Positions 29,724 to 38,419 of a stretch of DNA of 52,776 bases are shown here, piece after piece (positions within the stretch are counted from its first letter, which is position 1; each line of letters starts with the position of its first letter). Where the stretch lies: the NCBI GenBank assembly GCA_009694125.1, contig SHVT01000003.1:1-52776 (forward strand). The letters are read 5' to 3'. Source of the stretch: Rhodospirillaceae bacterium. GTDB taxonomy: Bacteria; Pseudomonadota; Alphaproteobacteria; CACIAM-22H2. The position numbers were made by a program, and so were the translations under genes. Under the pieces are notes generated by a model. It saw nothing but the letters and a program-made list of their open reading frames with translations. It did not search any database and had not been told where the DNA came from.

Positions 29724-30203
29724 TTAGTCGCCGCGCCCGCCGTGGCGGCGCATGTCCTCGATCCAGCGCGCTCGTTTCTTTGCGTCGGCGAAGGTCAGCC
29801 CATACAGGCTTTCGCGGATCGGCTTGATCCCCGCGAAGCTCAACATGCTGCGCTCGAAGCTGCGCAGCCCATAGGCGCCGAAGTACCAGCGATACATCAA
29901 CACCGGCATTCCCATGGTCACGATGATGCGGGCCGAGCGGCCCGCGAGCAATCGTTTCGGAAAACCGTCCTTCCGGTATTCCAGGGCGAAACCGGGCCGG
30001 AAAATGTGTTCGAGAAAACCCTTGAACAGCGCCGGCATGGTTCCGTGCCAAAGCGGAAACAGAAACACCCAATGCTCCGCCCAGCGCATGTCGCCCTGAG
30101 CCTGAGTGAGAGTGGGCGTCGGCGTACCGGTCTCGAAATCGACCTGGGTGCGCAACATGGGAAAATCGAGCGTCGCCGCAGAGTACGTCGAAAACGCCGC
30201 CAA
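29724..30203 (-). pseudogene. N-terminally truncated NAD(P)H-quinone oxidoreductase-like flavodoxin-fold gene
   Basis: The 159 codons match the later two-thirds of the NQO/KefF-like family: LDFPMLRTQVDFE, HWVFLFPLWHGTMPALFKGFLEHIFRPGFALEY, LLAGRSARIIVTMGMP and AKKRARWIEDM. The first 35-40 residues, including the flavin-phosphate GHP-type loop, are missing. Upstream in frame there are only eight codons before the TAG that ends the oxoprolinase gene. The only starts are TTG 30203 without a Shine-Dalgarno and an internal ATG 30158. Most likely a remnant after deletion of its 5' end; a shortened functional protein cannot be excluded. Confidence 0.65.
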
Positions 30204-30227
30204 CGACCCGATGAAACCAGTTGGCCT

Positions 30228-33200
30228 CTAGGATTCCTTCAAATTCGAGGCAATGAATTTCATCGAATCATTCGCGTCGACATAACCTTCGCTCTCCGCC
30301 GCCTCCGCTTGCGCGGCCCAATCGGCGTCTTCCAGGGACGGGCGGCCATACCCGCCGCCGCCCGGCGTTTCGATGACGAAGGTGTCGCCGGGGGACATCG
30401 CGACCTCCCCGGTGGCGCCAAGCTCCACCCGTGCGCCGTCTGCGCGCTCCACCCAATTGCGGCCCAATGCGCCGGGCTCGCCGCCGTCGAGGCCGAAGGG
30501 CGGGATGCGGCGGCGGTTGGCGAGCATGGCGGCGGTCATGGCCTCGCGGAAGACGATGCGGCGGACCACGCCGTCGCCGCCGCGGTGGCGGCCCTTGCCG
30601 CCGCTGCCCCGGCGGATGCGGAAGGATTCGACCAGCACCGGGAAGCGCCATTCCAGCACCTCGGGATCGGTCAGCCTTGTGTTGGTCATGTGGGTGTGAA
30701 CCGCGTCGGCGCCGTCGAAATCCGGTCCCGCCCCGGCGCCGCCGCAGATGGTTTCGTAATATTGGTGGGTGTCGTTGCCGAAGGTGAAATTGTTCATCGT
30801 GCCCTGCGCTGCCGCCATCGCGCCGAGCGCGCCGAACAAGGCGTCGGTCACACATTGCGAGGTCTCGACATTGCCGGCCACGACCGCGGCGGGATAACGC
30901 GGATCGAGCATCGAACCCGGCGGGATGACGATCTCGATGGGTTTCAGCACGCCCTGGTTCATCGGGATGTCGTCATCGACCAGGGTGCGAAAGACATAAA
31001 GCACGGCCGCCTTCACCACCGCCGAGGGCGTGTTGAAATTATTCGGCCGCTGCGCCGAGGTGCCGGTGAAATCGACGCGGGCCGATCGGCGTTGGCGGTC
31101 GATGGAAATGGCGACGCGGATGACGCCGCCATCGTCCATCTCATAGGTGAAATCGCCATCCTTCAACACGCCGATGACACGCCGCACCTGTTCCTCGGCG
31201 TTGTCCTGGACGTGGCCCATATAGGCGCGCGCGACAGCGAGTCCGTAAAACGCGACCATGCGGCGCAGCTCGTGGATGCCGGTTTCGCAGGCCGCGACCT
31301 GGGCCTTGAGATCGGCGATGTTCTGCGCCGGGTTGCGCGCTGGGTAAGGCCCCGACGACAGCAGCGCCACCATCTCCGCCTCGCGGAAACGCCCGCGCTC
31401 GACCAACCGCACATTGTCGATCAGCACACCTTCTTCTTCCACGGTGCGGCTGGAGGGCGGCATCGAACCCGGCGTGATGCCGCCGATATCGGCCTGATGC
31501 CCGCGCGCGGCGACGAAAAACAAAAGCTCGGCGCCGGCTTCGTCGAAGACCGGTGCGATCACGGTTACGTCGGGCAGATGGGTGCCGCCGTCATAGGGCG
31601 CGTTCAGCGCGTAGACATCGCCGGGCGCCAGCCGGGCGCCATGGGCGCGGATGATCGAGCGCACGCTTTCGCCCATGGAACCCAGATGCACCGGCATGTG
31701 CGGCGCGTTGGCGACGAGATTGCCTTCATGGTCGAAAACGGCGCAGGAGAAATCGAGGCGTTCCTTGATATTCACCGAGATCGCGGTGTTGGCGAGCGTC
31801 ACGCCCATCTGCTCGGCGATCGACATGAACAGATTGTTGAACACTTCGAGCATGACGGGATCGCTGCGCGCGCCCACCGCCGACCGCGCCGGCAGCGCCA
31901 CGACCCGGCGCAGCACGAGATGACCGAGCGGGTGAACCTCGGCGCGCCAGCCCGGCTCGACGACACTCGTGGCGTTGGCGTCGGCGACGATGGCGGGGCC
32001 GTCGATCGTGGTGCCGGCGGGAAGCGCCTCGCGGCGGTAGAGGCCTGCGGGACCTGCGGTCGGCACTACTTGCTCTGATACCGGGGCTTGCCTCTTACTA
32101 AGGCCGTCCGCAGGACCGTCGGCGGGACTGACGGCCTCGACGGTGGCGGCTTCGACGATCAACGCCGTGTCGGGCATGGAGAAACCGTAGCGGCGGCGAT
32201 GGGCGGCGACGAAGGCTTCGGTCATCGCCGCAACCGCACCGAAATCGATGGGCAGCGTCGAATCCGTGCCCTGGTATTTCAATTGCAAGCGGCGTTGCAC
32301 GGCGATCCGGCCCGGCTCCGCGCCTTGGCCGCGCAGCTCCGCCGCCGCGTCCTCGGCCAGGTCGTCGAGCACGCGCGTCAACATCGGCAGAGCCGCTGCT
32401 GTCAACGCGGCTTCGACCGCGCGCTCGCGCAAGGCGCGGAGATCGGCGAGCCCCATGCCATAGGCCGACAGCACACCGGCGTGGGGATGGATGACGATGG
32501 TCTTCATGCCGAGAATATCGGCGACCCCGCAGGCATGTTGGCCGCCGGCCCCGCCGAAGCAGCACAACGCGTACTCGGTTGCATCGAGACCGCGGGCCAC
32601 CGAGACCTGCTTGATCGCGTTGGCCATGTTTTCGTTGGCGATCTTGGTGAAGCCATCGGCGATCTCGGCCGGGCTCATGCGTGTGCCGGTCGCGCGTTCG
32701 ATGTCCGTCGCCAGGGCGGCGAATTTCGCGGCCACGATGTCGGCGTCGATGGGCAGGTCGCCGCGCCGGCCGAAGATGCGCGGGAAGAAATCGGGTTTGA
32801 TCCGGCCGGTCATGACGTTGGCGTCGGTGACGGTGAGCGGCCCGCCGCGCCGGTAACAGGCCGGGCCGGGATCGGCGCCCGCCGATTGCGGGCCAACCCG
32901 GAAGCGGGCGCCGTCGAAAACCAGGAGCGAGCCGCCGCCCGCCGCCACCGTGTGAATCTTCATCATCGGCGACCGCATCCGCACACCGGCGACCAAGGTC
33001 TCGAATTCCAGCTCGTGGGCGCCGTCGTACAGCGCGACATCGGTCGAGGTGCCGCCCATGTCGAAACCGACGATGCGGTCGAAGCCCGCCGCCGCGCTGG
33101 TGCGCGCCGCCCCGACGATGCCGGCGGCCGGACCCGACAGGATGGCGTCCTTGCCCCGAAACCTTCGCGCATCGACCAGCCCGCCATTGGATTGCATGAA

Positions 33201-33911
33201 CATCAGCGGCGTGCCGCCCAGCGCCGCCTCGGCCCGATCCACGTAACGGCGCAGCAACGGCGAGACATAGGCATCGACCAGGGTGGTATCGCCGCGCCCG
33301 ACCAGCTTCATCAGCGGGCTGACCTCGTGCGAGACGCTGATTTGGGTGAAGCCGATGGCGCGGGCGATGGCGGCGACTTGTTTCTCATGCTCGACGTGGC
33401 GATAGCCGTGGAGCAGGACAATGGCGATAGCGCGGATGCCGGCGGCGAAGGCTTCGGCCAGCCCGCGCCGCGTGGCGACAGGATCGGGCGGGCGCAACAC
33501 TTCGCCCTGCGCGCTCATGCGCTCGTCGATTTCTACGACGCCGGCATAAAGCATCTCCGGCAGCACGATCTTGCGCGCGAACAGCTTCGGCCGGTTCTGA
33601 TAGGCGATGCGGATGGAATCGCCGAAGCCGCGCGTGATCGCCAACACCACCTTCTCCCCCTCGCGTTCGAGCAGGGCGTTGGTGGCGATGGTCGTACCCA
33701 TCTTGACCGCCTCGATGGCGGATGTGGGCAGGGCCGCGCCCGAAGCCAGGCCGAGCAGATCGCGGATGCCCTGGATCGCGGCGTCATCGTAGCGTCCGGG
33801 ATTCTCCGACAGCAACTTGCGGGTCAGCAGGGCGCCGTCGGGGCGACGCGCCACGATGTCGGTGAAGGTGCCGCCGCGATCGATCCAGAATTGCCAGCCG
33901 GGCTCGGCCAT
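30228..33911 (-). CDS. 5-oxoprolinase / hydantoinase A-B fusion (ATP-dependent)
   Basis: 1227 residues in one chain. The N-terminal hydantoinase/oxoprolinase domain (about 5-185) begins [19 protein letters not shown]. The HyuA ATPase domain (about 200-520) contains [12 protein letters not shown] and [10 protein letters not shown]. The HyuB domain (about 685-1200) starts [17 protein letters not shown] and includes [43 protein letters not shown] and GGGYGRP near the end. Single-chain fusions usually hydrolyse 5-oxoproline to glutamate with ATP, but substrate assignment from sequence is uncertain because N-methylhydantoinases share the architecture. Divergent from the amidase gene with only 39 bp between starts. 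Confidence 0.9.
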   Translation of the reverse strand: MAEPGWQFWIDRGGTFTDIVARRPDGALLTRKLLSENPGRYDDAAIQGIRDLLGLASGAALPTSAIEAVKMGTTIATNALLEREGEKVVLAITRGFGDSIRIAYQNRPKLFARKIVLPEMLYAGVVEIDERMSAQGEVLRPPDPVATRRGLAEAFAAGIRAIAIVLLHGYRHVEHEKQVAAIARAIGFTQISVSHEVSPLMKLVGRGDTTLVDAYVSPLLRRYVDRAEAALGGTPLMFMQSNGGLVDARRFRGKDAILSGPAAGIVGAARTSAAAGFDRIVGFDMGGTSTDVALYDGAHELEFETLVAGVRMRSPMMKIHTVAAGGGSLLVFDGARFRVGPQSAGADPGPACYRRGGPLTVTDANVMTGRIKPDFFPRIFGRRGDLPIDADIVAAKFAALATDIERATGTRMSPAEIADGFTKIANENMANAIKQVSVARGLDATEYALCCFGGAGGQHACGVADILGMKTIVIHPHAGVLSAYGMGLADLRALRERAVEAALTAAALPMLTRVLDDLAEDAAAELRGQGAEPGRIAVQRRLQLKYQGTDSTLPIDFGAVAAMTEAFVAAHRRRYGFSMPDTALIVEAATVEAVSPADGPADGLSKRQAPVSEQVVPTAGPAGLYRREALPAGTTIDGPAIVADANATSVVEPGWRAEVHPLGHLVLRRVVALPARSAVGARSDPVMLEVFNNLFMSIAEQMGVTLANTAISVNIKERLDFSCAVFDHEGNLVANAPHMPVHLGSMGESVRSIIRAHGARLAPGDVYALNAPYDGGTHLPDVTVIAPVFDEAGAELLFFVAARGHQADIGGITPGSMPPSSRTVEEEGVLIDNVRLVERGRFREAEMVALLSSGPYPARNPAQNIADLKAQVAACETGIHELRRMVAFYGLAVARAYMGHVQDNAEEQVRRVIGVLKDGDFTYEMDDGGVIRVAISIDRQRRSARVDFTGTSAQRPNNFNTPSAVVKAAVLYVFRTLVDDDIPMNQGVLKPIEIVIPPGSMLDPRYPAAVVAGNVETSQCVTDALFGALGAMAAAQGTMNNFTFGNDTHQYYETICGGAGAGPDFDGADAVHTHMTNTRLTDPEVLEWRFPVLVESFRIRRGSGGKGRHRGGDGVVRRIVFREAMTAAMLANRRRIPPFGLDGGEPGALGRNWVERADGARVELGATGEVAMSPGDTFVIETPGGGGYGRPSLEDADWAAQAEAAESEGYVDANDSMKFIASNLKES

Positions 33912-33950
33912 TGTCTTCGCGTCCCCCGCTTCGGCTACATTGTCGCAACG

Positions 33951-34709
33951 ATGATCGAACGTCCCTCACCGAACCATGAGCCGCGCCCTCCCGGCAAGAC
34001 GATCGACATGCTGGTGCTGCATTACACCGGTATGGTCGACGCCGGCGAGGCGCTGCGCCGGCTCTGCGAACCCGCTTCCAAGGTCAGCGCCCATTACCTG
34101 ATCGACGAGGATGGCGCAGTCTACCGCCTGGTGGCCGAAGACCGCCGCGCCTGGCATGCCGGCGTGGCGCGCTGGGCCGGCGAGACCGACATCAACGGAA
34201 TTTCCATCGGCATCGAACTGGCCAATTCCGGCCACGATCACGGCTACCGCGATTTTCCTGAAGCCCAGATGGCGGCGCTGATCGATCTGGCCGGCGGGAT
34301 CGTCGCGCGCCACGGTATCCCGGCCGCGCGCGTGCTCGGCCATTCCGACGTGGCCCCGCACCGCAAGCTCGATCCCGGCGAGAAATTCGACTGGAAGCGC
34401 CTCGCCGCCGCCGGCATCGGCCTATGGCCGGAGGCCATCACAAAGAAGTGGCTGGTTGAGACGGCGTCGCCCGCCGAAGGACCGGATTTCGACCCCGGCG
34501 ATTCCGATCCGAAGATCGCCGAGGCGCAGTCCGCCCTCGCCCGCTTCGGCTACGACGTGGAGACCACCGGTGTATTGGACGCGCGCACGACAACCGTCCT
34601 GGCCGCCTTCCAGCGCCATTTCCGCCCGCGCCGCATCGACGGCCGCCTCGATGCCGAAACCGCGGCGATCCTGGCCGCCCTGGTCGCACTTCTCCCACCC
34701 GGCGCCTGA
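33951..34709 (+). CDS. N-acetylmuramoyl-L-alanine amidase (AmiD/AmpD type) with peptidoglycan-binding domain
   Basis: 252 residues from ATG 33951. The amidase_2 domain (about 18-150) contains LVLHYTGM (His24), SAHYLIDEDGAVYRLV, GISIGIELANSGHDHGYRDFPE and VLGHSDVAPHRKLDPGEKFDW (His131, Asp141), giving the expected zinc ligands. A C-terminal PG_binding_1 domain (about 185-250) contains AQSALARFGYDVETTGVLDARTTTVLAAFQRHF. No signal peptide is visible, so a cytoplasmic AmpD-like role in anhydromuropeptide recycling is possible; export by another route is not excluded. The long in-frame upstream extension is a shadow of the oxoprolinase gene. Confidence 0.92.
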   Translation: MIERPSPNHEPRPPGKTIDMLVLHYTGMVDAGEALRRLCEPASKVSAHYLIDEDGAVYRLVAEDRRAWHAGVARWAGETDINGISIGIELANSGHDHGYRDFPEAQMAALIDLAGGIVARHGIPAARVLGHSDVAPHRKLDPGEKFDWKRLAAAGIGLWPEAITKKWLVETASPAEGPDFDPGDSDPKIAEAQSALARFGYDVETTGVLDARTTTVLAAFQRHFRPRRIDGRLDAETAAILAALVALLPPGA

Positions 34710-34777
34710 CGACGCCGGGTGCGGGCTTCGACTAGCCGCAACTCGCCGCTCCTTCCAATCCAGGCTACGATGGCGGC

Positions 34778-35608
34778 ATGAACGAAAGGGTTAAGCGGCG
34801 GCTCACCACGGTATTGTGCGCGGACGTGGCGGGGTATTCGCGGCTGATGGAGGCCGACGAGGCCGGGACGATGGTGATGCTACGTCGCTATCGCGAGGCG
34901 ATGCGGGCGCTGGTCGCCCGCCATGACGGGCGCGTCGTCAATACCTGGGGCGACGCGGTGATCGCCGAGTTCGCCAGCGTCGTGGAGGCCGTGCAATGCG
35001 CCGTGGAGGTGCAGCAGGAGCTTGCTGGCCACGACCGCGACTTGCCCGACGACAAACGCATGCGCTTTCGCATCGGCATCAATCTCGGCGATGTGTTGAC
35101 CGAAGGCGAGGACATCTATGGTGATGGCGTCAACATCGCCGCGCGCTTGCAGGAACAGGCGGAGCCGGGCGGCATTTTGATCTCTGGCCCGGTCTACGAT
35201 CAGGTGCACAACAAATTGGCGATCGGCTTCGACTATATCGGCCAGCAGCAGGTCAAGAACATGACCACGCCGGTGATGAGTTATCGCGTGCGCCTCTCCG
35301 GCGCCGGCGACGTCGGAACGGCCGCGACATCGAAGCCCGGTTCGGGGCGGCCCGGCGTACCGCCCATCCCGGACACCGGCCTGCCGCAGGGGTCGCTAAC
35401 CCCGGCCGGGTTGTGGGCGCGATTCATGGGCTTGCCCCGCAAAGCTCGCGTGCTGGCCGCCGCGGCCGCTCTTCTTTTTCACAATCAACCTGTTCACCGG
35501 CTTCAAGACGATCTGGTTCCATTGGCCAATTGCGGTGTTGTTGTTCGGCACCCTGTTGCGCCACATCCGCGGCCCCAAGTCCGGGCGCTGACCGCGATCG
35601 ACCCCTAG
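34778..35608 (+). CDS. Class III adenylate/guanylate cyclase, C-terminus frameshifted
   Basis: The N-terminal cyclase homology domain (about 8-175) contains LCADVAGYSRLMEADEAGT (metal Asp16), NTWGDAVIAEF (metal Asp59), RIGINLGDV and DIYGDGVNIAARLQ, so catalysis of a cyclic nucleotide is plausible. A Gly/Pro linker and a hydrophobic segment (VLAAAAALLF) follow. At the T5 run 35475-35479 the frame goes wrong. The annotated frame gives a charged tail ending at 35608. One base less gives TINLFTGFKTIWFHWPIAVLL, then FGTLLRHIRGPKSGR, ending at TGA 35589-35591, a sensible second membrane helix. Either a real frameshift or a homopolymer error; the cyclase domain is intact. Confidence 0.85.
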   Translation: MNERVKRRLTTVLCADVAGYSRLMEADEAGTMVMLRRYREAMRALVARHDGRVVNTWGDAVIAEFASVVEAVQCAVEVQQELAGHDRDLPDDKRMRFRIGINLGDVLTEGEDIYGDGVNIAARLQEQAEPGGILISGPVYDQVHNKLAIGFDYIGQQQVKNMTTPVMSYRVRLSGAGDVGTAATSKPGSGRPGVPPIPDTGLPQGSLTPAGLWARFMGLPRKARVLAAAAALLFHNQPVHRLQDDLVPLANCGVVVRHPVAPHPRPQVRALTAIDP

Positions 35609-35740
35609 CGCCGGGCCGCCGGCTCCCAGGATGTGACGCCCGTGACTCTGCCCGCATTTCTCCGCAATCCCCGTCACCCGCGCTTAGTCCCACAGGAGCG
35701 CCGGCATTGACGCGGGGCTTGGACCTCTCTACCTACACCT

Positions 35741-36146
35741 GGGCCAGACGGCCGGATGGCCGCTCTTTCCCCGCTTGCCGGGGGGAGGGAGGAAAGTCCG
35801 GGCTCCACGGAAACACGGTGCCGGGTAACGCCCGGCGGGGGCGACCCCAGGGACAGTGCCACAGAAAACAAACCGCCGGCCGCGAGAGCGCCGCCGGCAA
35901 GGGTGAAACGGGGCGGTAAGAGCGCACCGCGGCCTCGGCAACGAGGGCGGCACGGTAAACCCCACCGGGAGCAAGACCAAGTAGGAACGGCAGTCCGTTC
36001 GGCTTAAAGCCGGGCGGGCGGGTGCGTCTCCGCATCGTCGTTCGGGTCGGTCGCGCGAGGCGCCTGGTAACAGGCGTCCCAGAGGAATGGCCATCGCCCG
36101 CCTTTAACAAGCGGTGCACAGAACCCGGCTTACAGGCCGTCTGGCT
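35741..36146 (+). ncRNA. rnpB: RNase P RNA (class A)
   Basis: RNA component of the ribozyme that trims tRNA 5' leaders. The conserved cores are present: GAGGAAAGTCCGGGCTCC near 35789-35806, CCACAGAAAAC near 35860, GGGTGAAACGG near 35901, GGTAAACCCCA near 35953, and the 3' core AGAACCCGGCTTACAG near 36120-36134. The ends pair as P1: GCCAGACGGCC (35743-35753) with GGCCGTCTGGC (36135-36145). About 405 nt, normal for a bacterial A-type RNA. Located between a cyclase gene and the dcw cluster. Exact ends are estimated from P1. Confidence 0.97.
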
Positions 36147-36148
36147 CC

Positions 36149-36194
36149 TGCGGAGGGCCTTACAAGATACGCGATGCTTGTAAGGCCCTCCGCA
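36149..36194 (+). terminator. 18-bp perfect stem-loop directly after rnpB
   Basis: Arms TGCGGAGGGCCTTACAAG (36149-36166) and CTTGTAAGGCCCTCCGCA (36177-36194) are perfect complements around a 10-base loop. It starts three bases after the rnpB P1 helix. The following bases (AGTCTTGCCCC) lack a T run, so termination would have to be atypical or need a factor. It may also protect the 3' end of rnpB. Confidence 0.6.
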
Positions 36195-36360
36195 AGTCTT
36201 GCCCCAATAAGAACATTACGAGAACACAATTTCGCCACAGTTGACGGCAAAGATGGCAAGTCGAGGGGTCGTGGCCACGCGAATTTCCTCCGCCATCACC
36301 AGGAAGCATCGCCGGGCCATGGGAACTGTTCTTTGCTGCGCCCTGTTTTTATTGGTGTTT

Positions 36361-36404
36361 CCCATTGACGCCCATAATTACCCATGTTATCCCACAATGT
36401 CCCA
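36361..36404 (-). promoter_or_regulatory. MraZ operator: five TGGG boxes with exact 10-bp period
   Basis: CCCA (TGGG on the minus strand) occurs at 36361, 36371, 36381, 36391 and 36401, exactly one helical turn apart. MraZ is known to bind TGGG-type boxes spaced by about 5 bases (10-bp period) in front of its own gene. The array overlaps promoter-like hexamers TTGACG (36365-36370) and CATAAT (36373-36378), so binding would repress the dcw operon. The mraZ ATG lies 71 bp downstream of the last box. Confidence 0.85.
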
Positions 36405-36474
36405 TTGGGGACGAGTCGGGGCCTTTTCCGCGGTGGGACAGGAACAGTCGCCGAGTTCGGCGACAGGGGATGAG

Positions 36475-36933
36475 ATGGCATTGTTCCTGTCCACGTACCT
36501 GAACAAGGTCGATCGCAAGGGGCGCGTATCCGTCCCCGCGAGCTTCCGCGCGGCCCTGGCCGGCCAGGCTTTCCACGGCGTCGTGGCGTTTCCCGCGGTC
36601 GGTGTGCCGTCCATCGATTGTTTCGGCATCGACCGCATGGAGCGGCTGTCGGCGAGCATCGATGACATCGACCTGTTCTCCGACCGCCAGCGCAACCTCT
36701 CGGCCACCATTTTCGCCGATTCCCACCAGCTCGCCTTCGATGGCGAAGGCCGAATCCTGCTGCCCGAAGCCCTGGTCAAACACACCCAGATCGCCGATCA
36801 GGCGCTGTTCGCCGGCGCCGGTCCGTCGTTCCAGATTTGGCACCCCGATGCCTTCCGCCGTTACCAGCAGGACGCCCGCGGCAAGGCCCAGGGCCTGTCG
36901 GTGAAGCTGCGCCCGGCGGAATCGGGATCATGA
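36475..36933 (+). CDS. mraZ: Transcriptional regulator MraZ
   Basis: 152 residues with two AbrB-like swapped-hairpin domains: FLSTYLNKVDRKGRVSVPASFRAAL at the N-terminus and SHQLAFDGEGRILLPEALV in the second half. Each holds the DxxGR(V/I) signature. MraZ forms rings that bind repeated TGGG boxes and controls the dcw operon; five such boxes lie directly upstream. Start ATG 36475 has AGGGG a few bases before it; the longer frame from 36241 covers the operator and is rejected. The stop overlaps the rsmH start (ATGA). Confidence 0.96.
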   Translation: MALFLSTYLNKVDRKGRVSVPASFRAALAGQAFHGVVAFPAVGVPSIDCFGIDRMERLSASIDDIDLFSDRQRNLSATIFADSHQLAFDGEGRILLPEALVKHTQIADQALFAGAGPSFQIWHPDAFRRYQQDARGKAQGLSVKLRPAESGS

Positions 36934-37907
36934 ACGCGCTCAGCCCGGCGGGAACCCATCGCCCGGTCATGACCGCCGAAATCGTGGCCGCGCTCGCCCC
37001 GCGCGACGGCGAGGTCTTCGTCGATGGCACCTTCGGCGGCGGCGGGCATAGCCGTGCCTTGCTGGAAGCCGCGTCTTGCCGCGTCTGGGGGATCGACCAG
37101 GACCCCGACGCCGTTCCCCGCGCCGAGGCTCTGGTCCGGCAATATCCCGGCCGTTTCGCCCTGGTGCCCGGCCGTTTCGGGGCGATGGACGATTTGCTGA
37201 AGGCGCGTGGCGTCGATGCTGTGGCCGGCATCACGCTGGACCTGGGCGTGTCGTCGATGCAGATCGACGATCCCGAACGCGGTTTTTCCTTCCGCTTCGA
37301 CGGACCCCTGGACATGCGGATGGCAAGCGCGGGAAGCCCGTCGGATTCCGGTGTCGAAGGGCCGAGCGCCGCCGATCTGGTCAACACCCTCAGCGAGGGT
37401 GAATTGGCCGACATCATCCGCCGCTATGGCGAGGAACGCCGCGCCGGCGCCATCGCCCGCGCCATCGTCGCGGCGCGCGCCCAAGGCCCGATCACCCGCA
37501 CCGCCCAGCTCGCCGACATCGTGCGCGCGGTCGTGCGCCGGTCCCCCGACGGCATCGACCCCGCCACCCGCACCTTCCAGGCCCTGCGCATCGCGGTGAA
37601 CGACGAGATCGACGAATTGCGACGCGGCCTTGAAGCAGCGGAAAAGTTGCTCTCCCCCGGCGGACGGCTCGCGGTGTTGTCGTTTCATTCGCTCGAGGAT
37701 TCGGCGGTGAAGGATTTTCTGCGGACCCGTTCGGGCGGCAGCGGCACCTCGCGCCACCTGCCGCTTCCGCCGGATCGCGGGCCGCCCGCCTTCACCCTGC
37801 CCTCGCGCAAGGCGATCAAACCCGGCGCCGCCGAGATCGCCGCCAATCCGCGCGCCCGCTCCGCCCGGCTGCGGATCGCCCACCGCACCCACGGAGCACC
37901 CGCATGA
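36930..37907 (+). CDS. rsmH: 16S rRNA (cytosine-1402 N4)-methyltransferase RsmH
   Basis: 325 residues. S-adenosylmethionine-dependent methylation of C1402 in the ribosomal decoding centre. Motifs: HRPVMTAEIVAALAPRDGEVFVDGTFGGGGHSRALLE (SAM-binding), GITLDLGVSSMQIDDPERGFSFRFDGPLDMRM, RTFQALRIAVNDEIDEL and LSPGGRLAVLSFHSLEDSAVKDF. Standard second gene of the dcw cluster, coupled to mraZ and ftsL through 4-bp overlaps. Confidence 0.97.
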   Translation: MNALSPAGTHRPVMTAEIVAALAPRDGEVFVDGTFGGGGHSRALLEAASCRVWGIDQDPDAVPRAEALVRQYPGRFALVPGRFGAMDDLLKARGVDAVAGITLDLGVSSMQIDDPERGFSFRFDGPLDMRMASAGSPSDSGVEGPSAADLVNTLSEGELADIIRRYGEERRAGAIARAIVAARAQGPITRTAQLADIVRAVVRRSPDGIDPATRTFQALRIAVNDEIDELRRGLEAAEKLLSPGGRLAVLSFHSLEDSAVKDFLRTRSGGSGTSRHLPLPPDRGPPAFTLPSRKAIKPGAAEIAANPRARSARLRIAHRTHGAPA

Positions 37908-38419
37908 TTCCGCGATCCGGCCTGATGTGGTTGGGCTTGGCGCTGGCCATCGGCGGCGGGCTTTTCGACATCAAACACGATGTCCAGTCCTTTGAGGACG
38001 AGCTGAACCGGCTCAACCGCGCCATGACCGCCGAACAGCAAGCCATCCACGTTCTCAAGGCGGAATGGAGCCTGATAAATCAGCCCTCCCGCCTGCAAGG
38101 CCTTGCCGCCCGCCACCTCGATCTGATCGCCATGGACCCCCGGCAAATCGTCCATGTCGCCGATCTGCCGTTCCCCGGCGAGGTGCTTCCCGCACCCCCG
38201 CCGCCGGCCAAACGCCCCACCGCCGCGCCGCGCCCGGCGAGTCCCCCCGTCGCCCGCGCCCCGGCCAAACCCGCCATCGTCGCCGAATCCAAGGCCGGCG
38301 AGCCCAAGCCAACCCTGCCGCCGGGCGGGCGCGGTCAGGCCGAATCCGCGGCCGAGGCGCCGCCGCCCAGCCAGCCGCCGAAAATCGCCGCCCTCGCCGA
38401 AGCCGGGGGTCCGGAATGA
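37904..38419 (+). CDS. ftsL: Cell division protein FtsL with Pro/Ala-rich tail
   Basis: 171 residues. One N-terminal membrane segment (about 6-20), then a coiled coil (DIKHDVQSFEDELNRLNRAMTAEQQAIHVLKAEWSLINQPSRLQGLA) typical of FtsL, which pairs with FtsB. After the conserved end of the periplasmic domain (about residue 92), an unusual tail of about 75 residues rich in Pro and Ala follows. Identity rests on position between rsmH and ftsI and on topology, because FtsL sequences diverge quickly. ATGA overlaps on both sides. Confidence 0.9.
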   Translation: MIPRSGLMWLGLALAIGGGLFDIKHDVQSFEDELNRLNRAMTAEQQAIHVLKAEWSLINQPSRLQGLAARHLDLIAMDPRQIVHVADLPFPGEVLPAPPPPAKRPTAAPRPASPPVARAPAKPAIVAESKAGEPKPTLPPGGRGQAESAAEAPPPSQPPKIAALAEAGGPE

